A stretch of DNA of 64,000 nt from Novosphingobium sp. IK01 (GCF_033242265.1 NZ_BTFW01000001.1:744001-808000), one strand, 5' to 3'. Positions 23,839 through 31,745 are shown, numbered from the stretch's first letter. Notes: generated by a model not told the origin, from the letters alone. Numbers and translations: made by a program.

Positions 23839-24389
23839 CCGTCCCTTCGATCCTGCCTCCCGGCTCCACGCCGCTGGAAAAGGCGCTCGAACAGGTCGCC
23901 GCGCGGCTGCTCGATGTCGAGGTGGCGATCCGCGATGTCTGGTCGCCTGACGATTGCCCGCTCGACCTGCTGCCCTGGCTGGCCTGGGGCCTGAGTCTCG
24001 ACAACTGGTCGACCGACTGGCCCGAGAGCATCAAGCGCGAACGCGTGCGCAAGGCCATCGCCATCGCGCGGCGCAAGGGCACGGCAGAATCGGTGCGCTC
24101 GGTCGTCGCCAGCTTCGGCGGCTCGGTGGCGATCCGCGAATGGTGGCAGAGCGAGCCGAGGGGCCTTCCGCACACCTTCAGCCTGATCCTCAACCTCGAC
24201 AGCGCCGGCGCGCCCGCCTCGGCCGCCTTCGTCGATCAGGTCATCGCCGAAGTGAACCGCGCCAAGCCCGCGCGCAGCACGTTCACCTTCACCCAGGGCC
24301 TCACCGCGCAGGCCGGGATCGGCCTTGTCGCCGCCCTGCGCCCCACCATCTACGCGCGCCTGTCCTGCACAGCGCCCGCCATCCCCTGA
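23835..24389 (+). CDS. I: Tail protein I
   Basis: 184 aa from a GTG overlapping the J stop. ILPPGSTPLEKALEQVAARLLDVEV, CPLDLLPWLAWGLSLDNWSTDWPESIKRERV and HRRKGT-like ARRKGTAESVRSVVASFGG are diagnostic of gpI. It is a baseplate component that connects to the tail fibre. It is followed 12 nt later by the fibre gene. Confidence 0.93.
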   Translation: MTVPSILPPGSTPLEKALEQVAARLLDVEVAIRDVWSPDDCPLDLLPWLAWGLSLDNWSTDWPESIKRERVRKAIAIARRKGTAESVRSVVASFGGSVAIREWWQSEPRGLPHTFSLILNLDSAGAPASAAFVDQVIAEVNRAKPARSTFTFTQGLTAQAGIGLVAALRPTIYARLSCTAPAIP

Positions 24390-24401
24390 GCAGAGGAACC
24401 C

Positions 24402-26021
24402 ATGGGCCTTACCGCCATCGTCACCAATGCGGGCCGCGCCGCGCTGGTCAATGCCGCCAACACCGGCACCCGCGCCGTCACCATCGCCCAAGTCGGCCTG
24501 AGCGGCACGGCCCTCGCGCCCGAGGCTGGCGCCACCGTCCTGCCCGGCCAGTTCAAGACCATCGCCACGCTCTCGGGCGATGTCGTGGCCGACGACACGA
24601 TCCACCTGATCGTGCGCGACGAGAGCGCCGACGTTTTCACCGTGCGCAGCCTCGCGCTCTACCTTGCCGACGGCACGCTTTTCGCGATCTACGGTCAGGC
24701 CGACGTGCTGCTCGAAAAGTCCGCCCAGGCGCTCATGCTGCTGGCGATCGACATCCGCTTCGAGGACGTGGACGCGACCACCATCACCTTTGGCGACACG
24801 AACTTCCTCAACCCGCCCGCGACGACCGAGCGGCAGGGTGTGGTCGAACTGGCGACCGTGGCCGAAGCACAGGCCGGGATCGACGCCTTGCGCGCCCTCA
24901 CGCCGCAGGCCGCGCGCTCGGCGATCCTAGGGTGGCTGCTGGCGCAGGATGGCGCCGGGTCTGGTGTCGATGCGGATCTGCTCGATGGCCAGCACGGCTC
25001 CTATTACACCAACATCGCCGCGCGCCTCGGCTATGTGCCGTGGGGCCCGACCAACGATGGGGCCGGAAGCGGGCTCGACGCTGACCTGCTCGATGGTCTG
25101 GACAGCAGCTATTTCGTGAACATCCCGGCGCGTCTGGGATACACCCCGGTCAACAAGGCGGGGGACAACGTTACCGGCACCTTTGTTTTCGGAACGGCAG
25201 GTGGGAACCGGGCGGAGGCACGCGCCAGCGGCGACTTGCACACCCGTACAGGACCCGATAACGGCATATTGCGCTTCGGTGACAGCAATGCGCGTTACAT
25301 AGAATACAATGGGTCACGGTTTTACTTCAACGAATGCGAGATATACAGTGGTCCCAGCAATTCGCTGACGTGGAACGCGGGTAACGACGGCGCCGGTTCT
25401 GGTCTCGATGCCGATCTGCTCGATGGGCAGCAGGGCAGCTGGTACGCGGACATCATCGGCCGACTGGGCTATGCCCCGGTGCAACAGGGCACGGGTGTCG
25501 GCCAGCAGTCCAATGCCATCAAGATGGGCTGGAACGGCAGCAAGTTGCAGCTGACCGTCGACACCTATGACCAGGGCAACATCGTCACCGAGCCCAATCT
25601 GGCGAATGCCAGCATGAACGTGAACGCCGCCTATGTGCAGCGCAACAGCAGCCACTTGTGGGGCCCGGACAACGATGGTTCCGGTTCAGGCCTCGACGCG
25701 GATCTGCTCGACGGTTTTCAGGCCGATGCCTTCGCGCGGATCACCGCCCAGTCGATTGGCAGCACCGGGTATATGGTCCTGAGCAACGGCTTGAAGATCG
25801 TCTACGGGACCGTTCCGTTGACGCAGGACGCCTACAGCTACGCGACCTTTCCGATTTCCTTCGAAAATGCCCCGGCGGTTGTTTTTCCGACGATTGCGAC
25901 GGTCTCCAACAGTTCTGAACAGAACACGATACTGACAGCCCGGACCGCAAACGGCTTCACCGTCTTTCAGGCCGCCGACATCTCCAATGTCTCGCTCCCC
26001 TACATCGCAATCGGACGCTAA
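24402..26021 (+). CDS. H: Tail fibre protein (gpH-like) with DADLLDG repeats
   Basis: 539 aa. The N-terminal ~150 residues (MGLTAIVTNAGRAALVNAAN, RSLALYLADGTLFAIYGQ) form the baseplate-attachment domain of P2-type fibres. Four copies of GSG(V/L)DADLLDG start near 24952, 25055, 25386 and 25675, each followed by an aromatic-rich RLGYxP segment in three cases. The C-terminal ~80 residues (GYMVLSNGLKIVYGTVPL to the end) resemble the gp53-like fibre tip. The tip determines host receptor specificity. The middle of the gene is visibly less GC-rich, consistent with fibre mosaicism. Confidence 0.88.
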   Translation: MGLTAIVTNAGRAALVNAANTGTRAVTIAQVGLSGTALAPEAGATVLPGQFKTIATLSGDVVADDTIHLIVRDESADVFTVRSLALYLADGTLFAIYGQADVLLEKSAQALMLLAIDIRFEDVDATTITFGDTNFLNPPATTERQGVVELATVAEAQAGIDALRALTPQAARSAILGWLLAQDGAGSGVDADLLDGQHGSYYTNIAARLGYVPWGPTNDGAGSGLDADLLDGLDSSYFVNIPARLGYTPVNKAGDNVTGTFVFGTAGGNRAEARASGDLHTRTGPDNGILRFGDSNARYIEYNGSRFYFNECEIYSGPSNSLTWNAGNDGAGSGLDADLLDGQQGSWYADIIGRLGYAPVQQGTGVGQQSNAIKMGWNGSKLQLTVDTYDQGNIVTEPNLANASMNVNAAYVQRNSSHLWGPDNDGSGSGLDADLLDGFQADAFARITAQSIGSTGYMVLSNGLKIVYGTVPLTQDAYSYATFPISFENAPAVVFPTIATVSNSSEQNTILTARTANGFTVFQAADISNVSLPYIAIGR

Positions 26022-26024
26022 ACG

Positions 26025-26417
26025 ATGATCTACTTCAGCCCCTCGACATGCGGCTTCTACGAGGACGGGCAGGGCGCCGCGCCCCCGCCCGATGCCATCG
26101 CGATCACCGCCGCCGAGCGCGACCGCGCGCTGGCCGATCTGCGCCCCGGTCACCGGATCGTCGCCGGGGAGGGCGGAAGGCCGGTGGTCGCGCCCGCCAC
26201 GCTCACCACCGACGAGGTGCTGGCCGTGGTCCGCCGTCGTCGCAACGCCCTGCTGGCCGCCTGCGACTGGACGCAGGCCGCCGACAGCCCAATTGCTTCC
26301 GCAGATCGCAGCGCCTGGGCGGAATACCGTCAGGCCCTGCGGACCCTCCCCGAAACCATCACCGACCCGGCCAGCATCGTCTGGCCGGACGCCCCCACGC
26401 AAAAGGATCCGGCATGA
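26025..26417 (+). CDS. Tail fibre assembly/chaperone-like protein
   Basis: 130 aa. The C-terminal RRRRNALLAACDWTQAADSPIASADRSAWAEYRQALRTLPE is the phage tail assembly chaperone motif that follows fibre genes. The N-terminus begins MIYFSPSTCGFYEDG, also typical. It starts 3 nt after the fibre stop, supporting a chaperone role for fibre folding. Confidence 0.85.
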   Translation: MIYFSPSTCGFYEDGQGAAPPPDAIAITAAERDRALADLRPGHRIVAGEGGRPVVAPATLTTDEVLAVVRRRRNALLAACDWTQAADSPIASADRSAWAEYRQALRTLPETITDPASIVWPDAPTQKDPA

Positions 26418-26671
26418 CCGAACTGACCACCACGATCGGCGCTTACGATGCCGAAAAGCGCACCGTCCCCGTCACCTTCACCAGCGGCGCGATCCGCCAC
26501 ACGCGCGAGGTCAACGCGGTGCTGGACGAGGGCGGGGCCTACGACAAGGCCGCGACCAGGGCGCGTGTCGAGCAGGTCGCCCTTGGCGTCGCCCACAAGA
26601 TCGCGCTGGGCGTGATCGCCGAGCCGGTGCCCGAACCGGCGCCCGATCCGGCAGGCCCCGCTGCTGTGTAA
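26414..26671 (+). CDS. Small phage protein after the fibre chaperone
   Basis: 85 aa, ATGA overlap with the previous gene. Sequence TIGAYDAEKRTVPVTFTSGAIRHTREVNAVLDEGGAYD, then a helical segment and a Pro-rich tail (EPVPEPAPDPAGP). No named family recognised; similar small proteins accompany fibres in sphingomonad prophages. It may be a fibre accessory. Confidence 0.65.
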   Translation: MTELTTTIGAYDAEKRTVPVTFTSGAIRHTREVNAVLDEGGAYDKAATRARVEQVALGVAHKIALGVIAEPVPEPAPDPAGPAAV

Positions 26672-26677
26672 GATTGC

Positions 26678-26696
26678 GGCGGCCCTTCACGCCGCC
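26678..26696 (+). terminator. Hairpin closing the J-I-H block
   Basis: GGCGGC (26678-26683) and GCCGCC (26691-26696) with a 7-nt loop, 7 nt after the preceding stop. There is no T-run, so it is a weak call. Confidence 0.35.
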
Positions 26697-26845
26697 CTGT
26701 TCCCCCTTTACGGAAGGGGGTCTCGGATGTTCCCGCATCTCGAAACCAGCGAGCCTGCACTCGCACTCTCCGGGCAGCGCGCCTGTCCCTTCGAGCACCC
26801 TTCCGCGTCTCAGGCGCGGGAGGGGCATCGTGCAGGATACCTCTC

Positions 26846-27664
26846 ATGTCTACCCCTTTTGTTCTCGTTCGCCCCGTTTCTCCACCAGCCGGTTACATCG
26901 GTGGAAAACGCAACCTTTCCCGTCGTATCTGCGCCATCATCGAGGCCACGCCCCACACCAGCTATGCCGAGCCTTTCGTGGGCATGGGCGGCATCTTCCT
27001 GCGCCGGGCGCGGCGCCCCAGGGCCGAGGCGATCAACGACATTTCCGGCGACGTCGTCACCCTGTTCCGCTGCCTTGCCGAACACTATCCCTACCTGATC
27101 GACATGCTGCGCTTCCGCGTTGCAAGCCGGGCCGAGTTCGAGCGCCTGCTGGCCCAGCCTCCCGAACGCCTGACCGACCTGCAACGCGCGGTGCGCTTCC
27201 TCTACGTCCAGCGCCTGGCCTTCGGCGGCCGGGTCGCGGGCCGCACTTTCGGTGTCGATGCCTCCTCGCCCGCGCGCTTCGACGTGGGCAAGCTCGAACC
27301 GATGCTGGCCGAGATCCACGAGCGCCTGCAATCCGTGGTCATCGAGCGCCTGCCCTATGCCGAGTTCATCCGCCGCTACGACCGCGCGGGCGCCCTATTC
27401 TACCTCGACCCGCCCTACTGGGCCTGCGAGCGCGACTACGGCCCCGACGTCTTCACCCGCGAGGACTTCGCCGCGCTCGCCAGCCAGCTCGCCACCATCA
27501 AGGGCAAGTTCCTGGTCTCCCTCAACGACACCCAGGGCGTGCGCGAAACCTTCGCCGCCTTCAACCTCACCCCCATCACCACGACCTACACCGTTGGCGC
27601 CAAGTCCCGCCCGGCCCGAGAACTGCTCATCAGCAACTTCCCGCCCCCCGGTAACGATAACTGA
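26846..27664 (+). CDS. dam: DNA adenine methylase, D12/Dam class (prophage 2)
   Basis: 272 aa. GYIGGKR near residue 16 and YAEPFVGMGGIFLRR near residue 40 form the AdoMet motif; the catalytic DPPY sits in FYLDPPYWACERDYG near residue 190. Landmarks are collinear with the prophage 1 methylase. It is placed between the fibre block and the BrnTA pair, with about 175 bp of non-coding DNA upstream. Possible roles are protection against host restriction or control of lysogeny; alphaproteobacteria normally use CcrM (GANTC), so Dam activity here would be phage-specific. Confidence 0.88.
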   Translation: MSTPFVLVRPVSPPAGYIGGKRNLSRRICAIIEATPHTSYAEPFVGMGGIFLRRARRPRAEAINDISGDVVTLFRCLAEHYPYLIDMLRFRVASRAEFERLLAQPPERLTDLQRAVRFLYVQRLAFGGRVAGRTFGVDASSPARFDVGKLEPMLAEIHERLQSVVIERLPYAEFIRRYDRAGALFYLDPPYWACERDYGPDVFTREDFAALASQLATIKGKFLVSLNDTQGVRETFAAFNLTPITTTYTVGAKSRPARELLISNFPPPGNDN

Positions 27665-27699
27665 GGCTGGCCGCGAGAACCGCGGCCTGTTCAACCTTG

Positions 27700-27748
27700 T
27701 TTGTAGTAACAATAAGGCGTTGACCGCAGCACCTTTTGTTACTACAAA
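27700..27748 (+). promoter_or_regulatory. BrnTA promoter with perfect 13-bp inverted repeat operator
   Basis: Arms TTTGTAGTAACAA (27700-27712) and TTGTTACTACAAA (27736-27748) are exact reverse complements around a 23-bp spacer. A promoter TTGACC (27720-27725), 17 bp, TACAAA (27743-27748) lies between them, with its -10 inside the right arm. The start site would fall at about the ATG (27755). This layout suits repression by the BrnA antitoxin. Confidence 0.7.
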
Positions 27749-27754
27749 AAGGCT

Positions 27755-28000
27755 ATGAAAATCGTATGGGACGAGCCGAAGCGTCTCGCTAACATTGCCA
27801 AGCACGGCATTGATTTTGCGTTGATTGATGCCGGCTTTTTCGCGGCATCCCATGTCGGTCATGCCAAAAATGGCCGCTATTTTGCGGTAGGAGAGTTGAA
27901 TGGCGTGATCGTGGTAATCTTTGCGACCTTGGGAACAGAAGGCGTTTCCATCATCTCGGCCCGCCCCGCGAACCGTAAGGAAAGGAGCCTGTTGGCATGA
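27755..28000 (+). CDS. brnT: BrnT-family toxin
   Basis: 81 aa. KIVWDEPKRLANIAKHGIDFALIDAGFF and the C-terminal GVSIISARPANRKERSLLA match BrnT (usual forms WDxxKxxxNxxKHGxxF and ISxRxAxxxE). BrnT is a RelE-like ribonuclease that arrests translation. Its stop overlaps the brnA ATG by 4 nt. It may be translated from a leaderless or very short leader. Confidence 0.92.
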   Translation: MKIVWDEPKRLANIAKHGIDFALIDAGFFAASHVGHAKNGRYFAVGELNGVIVVIFATLGTEGVSIISARPANRKERSLLA

Positions 28001-28269
28001 CCGGACAGAAATTCACGCAAGCCGATATGGATGCTGTCAGCGACAACCCGGATCTTACCGAGGACCAGATCCGCTCGATGGTCCCGTTTGCCCAGGCATT
28101 CCCAGAACTGGCGGCAAAAATCCCAACGCGTGGCCCCCAAAAGGCCGCCAAGAAGATTAGCACCACGATCCGACTGTCGCCTGAGGTGATCACGCATTTC
28201 AAGGCCGGCGGGCCGGGCTGGCAAGCACGCATCGACTCGGCACTGAAAGAATGGGTGGCGGGACATTGA
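27997..28269 (+). CDS. brnA: BrnA-family antitoxin
   Basis: 90 aa. The C-terminal ribbon-helix-helix part, KKISTTIRLSPEVITHFKAGGPGWQARIDSALKEWV, is the BrnA signature (RLxxxVxxxFKxxGxGWQxRIN). The N-terminal half would bind BrnT. The dimer probably binds the inverted repeat upstream of brnT. Confidence 0.92.
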   Translation: MTGQKFTQADMDAVSDNPDLTEDQIRSMVPFAQAFPELAAKIPTRGPQKAAKKISTTIRLSPEVITHFKAGGPGWQARIDSALKEWVAGH

Positions 28270-28281
28270 CCGCAAACGTGA

Positions 28282-28304
28282 GAGGGGCGCTCCATGCGCC
28301 CCTC
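28282..28304. terminator. Hairpin between brnA and the orphan gene
   Basis: GAGGGGCGC (28282-28290), loop TCCAT, GCGCCCCTC (28296-28304): a 9-bp perfect stem 12 nt after the brnA stop. There is no T-tract. It could serve the two convergent genes. Confidence 0.5.
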
Positions 28305-28355
28305 GACCTCTCGACACGGCATTGGAGGTGCTATGCCTGCATTAGCACTGATTTT

Positions 28356-28673
28356 TTAAAATTTCTGCTGAATAATCTCATTGGTCCAAGCAAGAAGCAA
28401 ATTTAAGCCGTTGTTTTGAATGCCCCATTTTCTACGTTCTTCACCGGCGTAACCGTGATAGATGCTTTGCCATTCCTGTGAAATTTCTTCAGCAATACGT
28501 GCACGACTTTCATTGTAATAGCTGAGATCGATGGAGAAGTCTTTCGTCTTCAGCCAAGAAAAGACATCACCAGCTTCAATATGGATTTTGGTCTCCTCCC
28601 AGTCAGCTTTGTGCCCTCTATCGATGGCAGCATTCAGACCCAAAATAAGAATTGTCAGATCAATAATCTTCAT
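28356..28673 (-). CDS. AT-rich orphan gene, unknown function
   Basis: 105 aa; not recognised. The N-terminal MKIIDLTILILGLNAAI is hydrophobic and could be a weak membrane or core segment; then a charged region with WEETKIHIEAGDVFSWLKTKDFSIDLSYYNESRARIAEEISQEWQ, and a C-terminal NNGLNLLLAWTNEIIQQKF. It is much AT-richer than its neighbours, on the opposite strand to the late genes, and placed between BrnTA and V, so it looks like transferred cargo. An inverted repeat ATATTG-AA-CAATAT (28700-28713) lies 27 bp upstream and may be its operator. Confidence 0.6.
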   Translation of the reverse strand: MKIIDLTILILGLNAAIDRGHKADWEETKIHIEAGDVFSWLKTKDFSIDLSYYNESRARIAEEISQEWQSIYHGYAGEERRKWGIQNNGLNLLLAWTNEIIQQKF

Positions 28674-28879
28674 TGCGCCAAACGTCCATTTTGTTGATTA
28701 TATTGAACAATATAGCGACTATAAGAAAAATAAAGGCGCATTGGAATCTGAATTTGCAAGAGGCTGCGTGGAAGACATGTTCCTTCCTCCCCGCGCATTC
28801 CGGTTGCCAGCACTTGGCCAGCCAGCCAACCCGATACACCCCCCGCGTAAGCTGAACGATCCCGCGCCATGGTCTGGCC
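28674..28879. promoter_or_regulatory. AT-rich promoter region between the orphan gene and V
   Basis: Contains the perfect inverted repeat ATATTG-AA-CAATAT at 28700-28713, close to the orphan gene start at 28673, in AT-rich DNA. The right part turns GC-rich again toward V. A late (Ogr-dependent) promoter for V is expected here but I could not identify its box. Confidence 0.35.
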
Positions 28880-29416
28880 ATGGCGACCACTTCCGATCCT
28901 GAACACCTTACCGGCGATGTCCTGCGCCTTGGCGTGGTGGCGGCTGTTGATCCGGGCGGGGCGACCTGCATGGTGGAGAGCGGGGGTGTGGTTGCCGGGC
29001 CTTTGCCTTGGGTGGCGTGGCGGGCCGGGGGCTTGCGGGTCTGGGCGCCGCCTTCGGTGGGTGAGCAGTGCCTGGTGCTTTCGCCCGAGGGGGATCTGGG
29101 CAACGGGATCGTGTTGCCGGGGCTCTATTGTGATGCTTTTCCGGCGCCGTCCGATCAGCCTGATCTTGTCTGTTTTGCTTTCGCCGATGGGGCTTGGATC
29201 GGCTATGATCCGGTGCGTCATGCGCTGGCTGTCACGCTGCCCGAAGGGGGCACCGCCGCGCTCGATGCGCCCGGCGGGCTGACCATCCATGGCGATGTCA
29301 CCATCAATGGCAGCCTGACCGCCAGCGGCGATGTCGTGGGGGAGGGGGTTTCCCTCAAGGGCCACCGGCATTCCGGCGTGCAGGCCGGCAGTGGCCAGAC
29401 CGGGGCGCCGGTATGA
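28880..29416 (+). CDS. V: Baseplate spike protein, P2 gpV family
   Basis: 178 aa. OB-fold N-terminus (RLGVVAAVDPGGATCMVESGGVV), then LRVWAPPSVGEQCLVLSPEGDLGNGIVLPGLY, and the repetitive beta-helix region ALDAPGGLTIHGDVTINGSLTASGDVVGEG. The C-terminus GVSLKGHRHSGVQAGSGQTGAPV has the HxH iron-binding apex (HRH). It is the membrane-piercing spike. Confidence 0.93.
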   Translation: MATTSDPEHLTGDVLRLGVVAAVDPGGATCMVESGGVVAGPLPWVAWRAGGLRVWAPPSVGEQCLVLSPEGDLGNGIVLPGLYCDAFPAPSDQPDLVCFAFADGAWIGYDPVRHALAVTLPEGGTAALDAPGGLTIHGDVTINGSLTASGDVVGEGVSLKGHRHSGVQAGSGQTGAPV

Positions 29417-29577
29417 GCAGCCTTTACAAAATCAGCTGGACCAAGCGCGTCTGCTACTGCCGCTTGTTCGTCTGGGCGGCCTATTCCGTCCGCAACCGCC
29501 GATATGGTGGCCTGATCTGGATACTGTGGCATCCGCGTGAGTGGTTCAAATTCGGCTCCGGGCTGGATTGCGACTGA
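29413..29577 (+). CDS. 54-aa basic/aromatic protein coupled between V and W
   Basis: Not recognised. ATG 29413 overlaps the V stop (ATGA), and its TGA overlaps the W ATG (TGATG), so it is coupled on both sides and almost certainly translated. Sequence features: MSSLYKISWTKRVCYCRLFV, AAYSVRNRRYGGLIW, HPREWFKFGSGLDCD; six Trp, eight Arg/Lys-rich positions and three Cys. A single amphipathic or membrane segment is possible. P2 has no gene between V and W. Confidence 0.7.
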   Translation: MSSLYKISWTKRVCYCRLFVWAAYSVRNRRYGGLIWILWHPREWFKFGSGLDCD

Positions 29578-29927
29578 TGGCGGGCATGGCACACGATACC
29601 GGGGCCGCGCTCGATGGCCTCGACCATATTCGCCAGTCGGTTGCCGACATTCTCTCGACGCCCATGGGCACGCGCGTCGGGCGCCGTGACTATGGCTCGC
29701 TGGTGCCCGAGCTGATCGACCAGCCCATGACGCCCGCCAATATCCTGCGCCTCTATGCCGCCACCGCTGTCGCGCTCACCCGCTGGGAGGACCGCCTGCG
29801 CCTGCGCCGTGTCGGCCTGGTTGTCGGGGAGCAGCCCGGTTCCGCGCAAGTCGTGCTCGATGCCCGGCGCACCGATACCGCCTCGGCCAATGCCCTCGTG
29901 CGCCTGTCCATCCCGCTTACTTCGTAA
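29577..29927 (+). CDS. W: Baseplate wedge protein, P2 gpW / T4 gp25 family
   Basis: 116 aa from ATG 29577. LDHIRQSVADILSTPMGTRVGRRDYGSLVPELIDQPM is the gp25-like lysozyme-fold signature; RLYAATAVALTRWEDRLRLRRV follows. It is needed for baseplate assembly and sheath initiation. It is separated from J here, unlike P2. Confidence 0.94.
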   Translation: MAGMAHDTGAALDGLDHIRQSVADILSTPMGTRVGRRDYGSLVPELIDQPMTPANILRLYAATAVALTRWEDRLRLRRVGLVVGEQPGSAQVVLDARRTDTASANALVRLSIPLTS

Positions 29928-29979
29928 CGCCAATTCCCGCTCCCGGCCCCGCTTCCAACCCCGTTCAAGGAACCCGTTC

Positions 29980-31152
29980 ATGCCCTTCAAACATGGTATC
30001 ACCCTGACCGAGATCAGCACCGGCGCCCGGACGCTGACCGCTGTTTCCACCGCGATCCTTGGCCTTGTCGCCACCGCGCCCGACGCCGATGCCGATGCGT
30101 TCCCGCTCGACCGCCCGGTCCTCGTGACCGACATCGAGACCGCCATCGGCAAGGCCGGGCTGGCCGGCACGCTAGCCCGCTCGCTGCGCGCGATTGCCGA
30201 CCATACCCGCCCGGTCCTGGTCGTGGTGCGCGTGGCCGAAGGGGCCGACGATGCGGCCACCGCCAGCAACGTGATCGGCACGACCACCGCCGAGGGCACG
30301 AAGACCGGCATGCAGGCCCTGCTCGCCGCGCAGGCGCAGCTGGGCGTCAAGCCCAAGATCCTGGGCACGCCCGGCCTTGAGACACAGGCCGTCACCGCCG
30401 CGCTCGCGGTGATCGCCAAGAAGCTGCGCGGGTTTGTCTATGCCCGCGCGCTGGGCGCGACGATCACCGAAGCGACCGCCTATCGCGCCAATTTCAGCGA
30501 GCGCGAGCTGATGCTGCTGATGCCCGACTTCCTCGCCTGGGACACCGCCACCAGCGCCAACGTGACCAGCTATGCCGCCGCCCGCGCCATGGGCCTGCGC
30601 GCACTGATCGACGAGCAGACCGGCCCGCACAAGACCCTGTCGAACGTCGCCGTCTCGGGCGTGGTCGGCCTTACGCAGGACATCCACTGGGACATCGAGG
30701 ACATGACCAGCGATGCCGGCGTGCTCAACGCCGCGCAAGTCACCGCGCTGATCCGCTCGGACAGCGGCTTCCGCTTCTGGGGCAACCGCACCTGTGCCGA
30801 CGATCCGCTGTTCGTGTTCGAGAGCACCGTGCGCGTGGCCCAGTTGCTGGCCGATACCGTGGCGCGCGGCATGGTCTGGGCGATGGACAAGGATCTCACG
30901 CCCTCGCTCGCGCGCGACATCGTCGAGACGGTCAACGGCTTCTTCCTCGATCTCAAGACTGCGGGCGTGATCCTGGGCGCGAAGGCCTGGTTCGACGAGA
31001 CCGACAACCCCGTCGACAGCCTCAAGGCGGGCAAGTTGCGGATCGACTACGATTATGCGGTGCCCCCGCCGCTCGAAGACCTCGGCTTCAACCAGCGCAT
31101 CACCGACAGCTACTTCGCCGATTTTGCCAGCCAGCTCTCGCAGGCGGGCTGA
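29980..31152 (+). CDS. FI: Tail sheath protein, P2 gpFI family
   Basis: 390 aa (P2 FI is 396). MPFKHGITLTEISTGARTL, TVVRVAEG-like VVVRVAEGADDAATASNVIG, and KPKILGTPGLETQAVTAALAVIAKKLRGFVY are typical. The C-terminal part RFWGNRTCADDPLFVFESTVRVAQLLADTV and DYDYAVPPPLEDLGFNQRITDSYFADF is strongly conserved. It forms the contractile sheath. The open frame extends upstream to 29755 within W, but ATG 29980 with AAGGA-like bases 7-11 nt before it is the family start. Confidence 0.95.
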   Translation: MPFKHGITLTEISTGARTLTAVSTAILGLVATAPDADADAFPLDRPVLVTDIETAIGKAGLAGTLARSLRAIADHTRPVLVVVRVAEGADDAATASNVIGTTTAEGTKTGMQALLAAQAQLGVKPKILGTPGLETQAVTAALAVIAKKLRGFVYARALGATITEATAYRANFSERELMLLMPDFLAWDTATSANVTSYAAARAMGLRALIDEQTGPHKTLSNVAVSGVVGLTQDIHWDIEDMTSDAGVLNAAQVTALIRSDSGFRFWGNRTCADDPLFVFESTVRVAQLLADTVARGMVWAMDKDLTPSLARDIVETVNGFFLDLKTAGVILGAKAWFDETDNPVDSLKAGKLRIDYDYAVPPPLEDLGFNQRITDSYFADFASQLSQAG

Positions 31153-31201
31153 GGCCTGCCGCCGCGCTTTTCCTTCCCTCCCCATTGCATAGGAACCCCC
31201 G

Positions 31202-31714
31202 ATGGGATTGCCCCGCACGCTCCAGAACCTGATGCTGTTCAACGAAGGCCAGTCCTATGTGGGCGAGGTCAAGACGGTCACCCTGCCCACGCTCACCCGC
31301 AAGCTCGAAGAATACCGGGGCGGGGGCATGTCTGCCCCGGTCAAGCTCGATATGGGCATGGAAGCGCTGGAGATGAAGTCCGTCTTCGGCGGCCCCGAGC
31401 GCGCGATGCTGCGCCAGTTCGGCGTGGTGCGCGTCAACGGTGTCTACCTGCGCTTCGTCGGCTTCTACCAGCAGCAGGATACCGGGCAGAGCGACACGAT
31501 CGAGATCGTCGTGCGCGGCCGCCATGCCGAGATCGAGATGGGCGATCAGGAACTGGGCTCGGCGGCCGATTTCACGGTCACCTCGGCGCTCGCCTACTAC
31601 AAGCTGATCTGGAACGGCCGCACGGAAATCGAGATCGACCCGCTCAACATGGTCCAGATCGTCGATGGCGTGGACCTCATGGCCGAGCAGCGCAGCGCGC
31701 TCGGCCTGTTCTGA
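31202..31714 (+). CDS. FII: Tail tube protein, P2 gpFII family
   Basis: 170 aa, the exact class length. GLPRTLQNLMLFNEGQSYVGEV at the N-terminus, KLEEYRGGGMSAPVKLDMGMEALEM and the C-terminal YYKLIWNGRTEIEIDPLNMVQIVDGVDL are diagnostic. It polymerises into the inner tail tube, with its length set by gpT. Confidence 0.95.
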   Translation: MGLPRTLQNLMLFNEGQSYVGEVKTVTLPTLTRKLEEYRGGGMSAPVKLDMGMEALEMKSVFGGPERAMLRQFGVVRVNGVYLRFVGFYQQQDTGQSDTIEIVVRGRHAEIEMGDQELGSAADFTVTSALAYYKLIWNGRTEIEIDPLNMVQIVDGVDLMAEQRSALGLF

Positions 31715-31745
31715 TCTTCCCCTTCTTGCCTGACAGGATACCCCG

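Noticed and set aside
24952..25720. Repeats in the fibre gene as a CRISPR-like array
   Set aside because: Spacing is irregular and the repeats are coding (DADLLDG) within a continuous frame; no CRISPR array was seen anywhere in the window.
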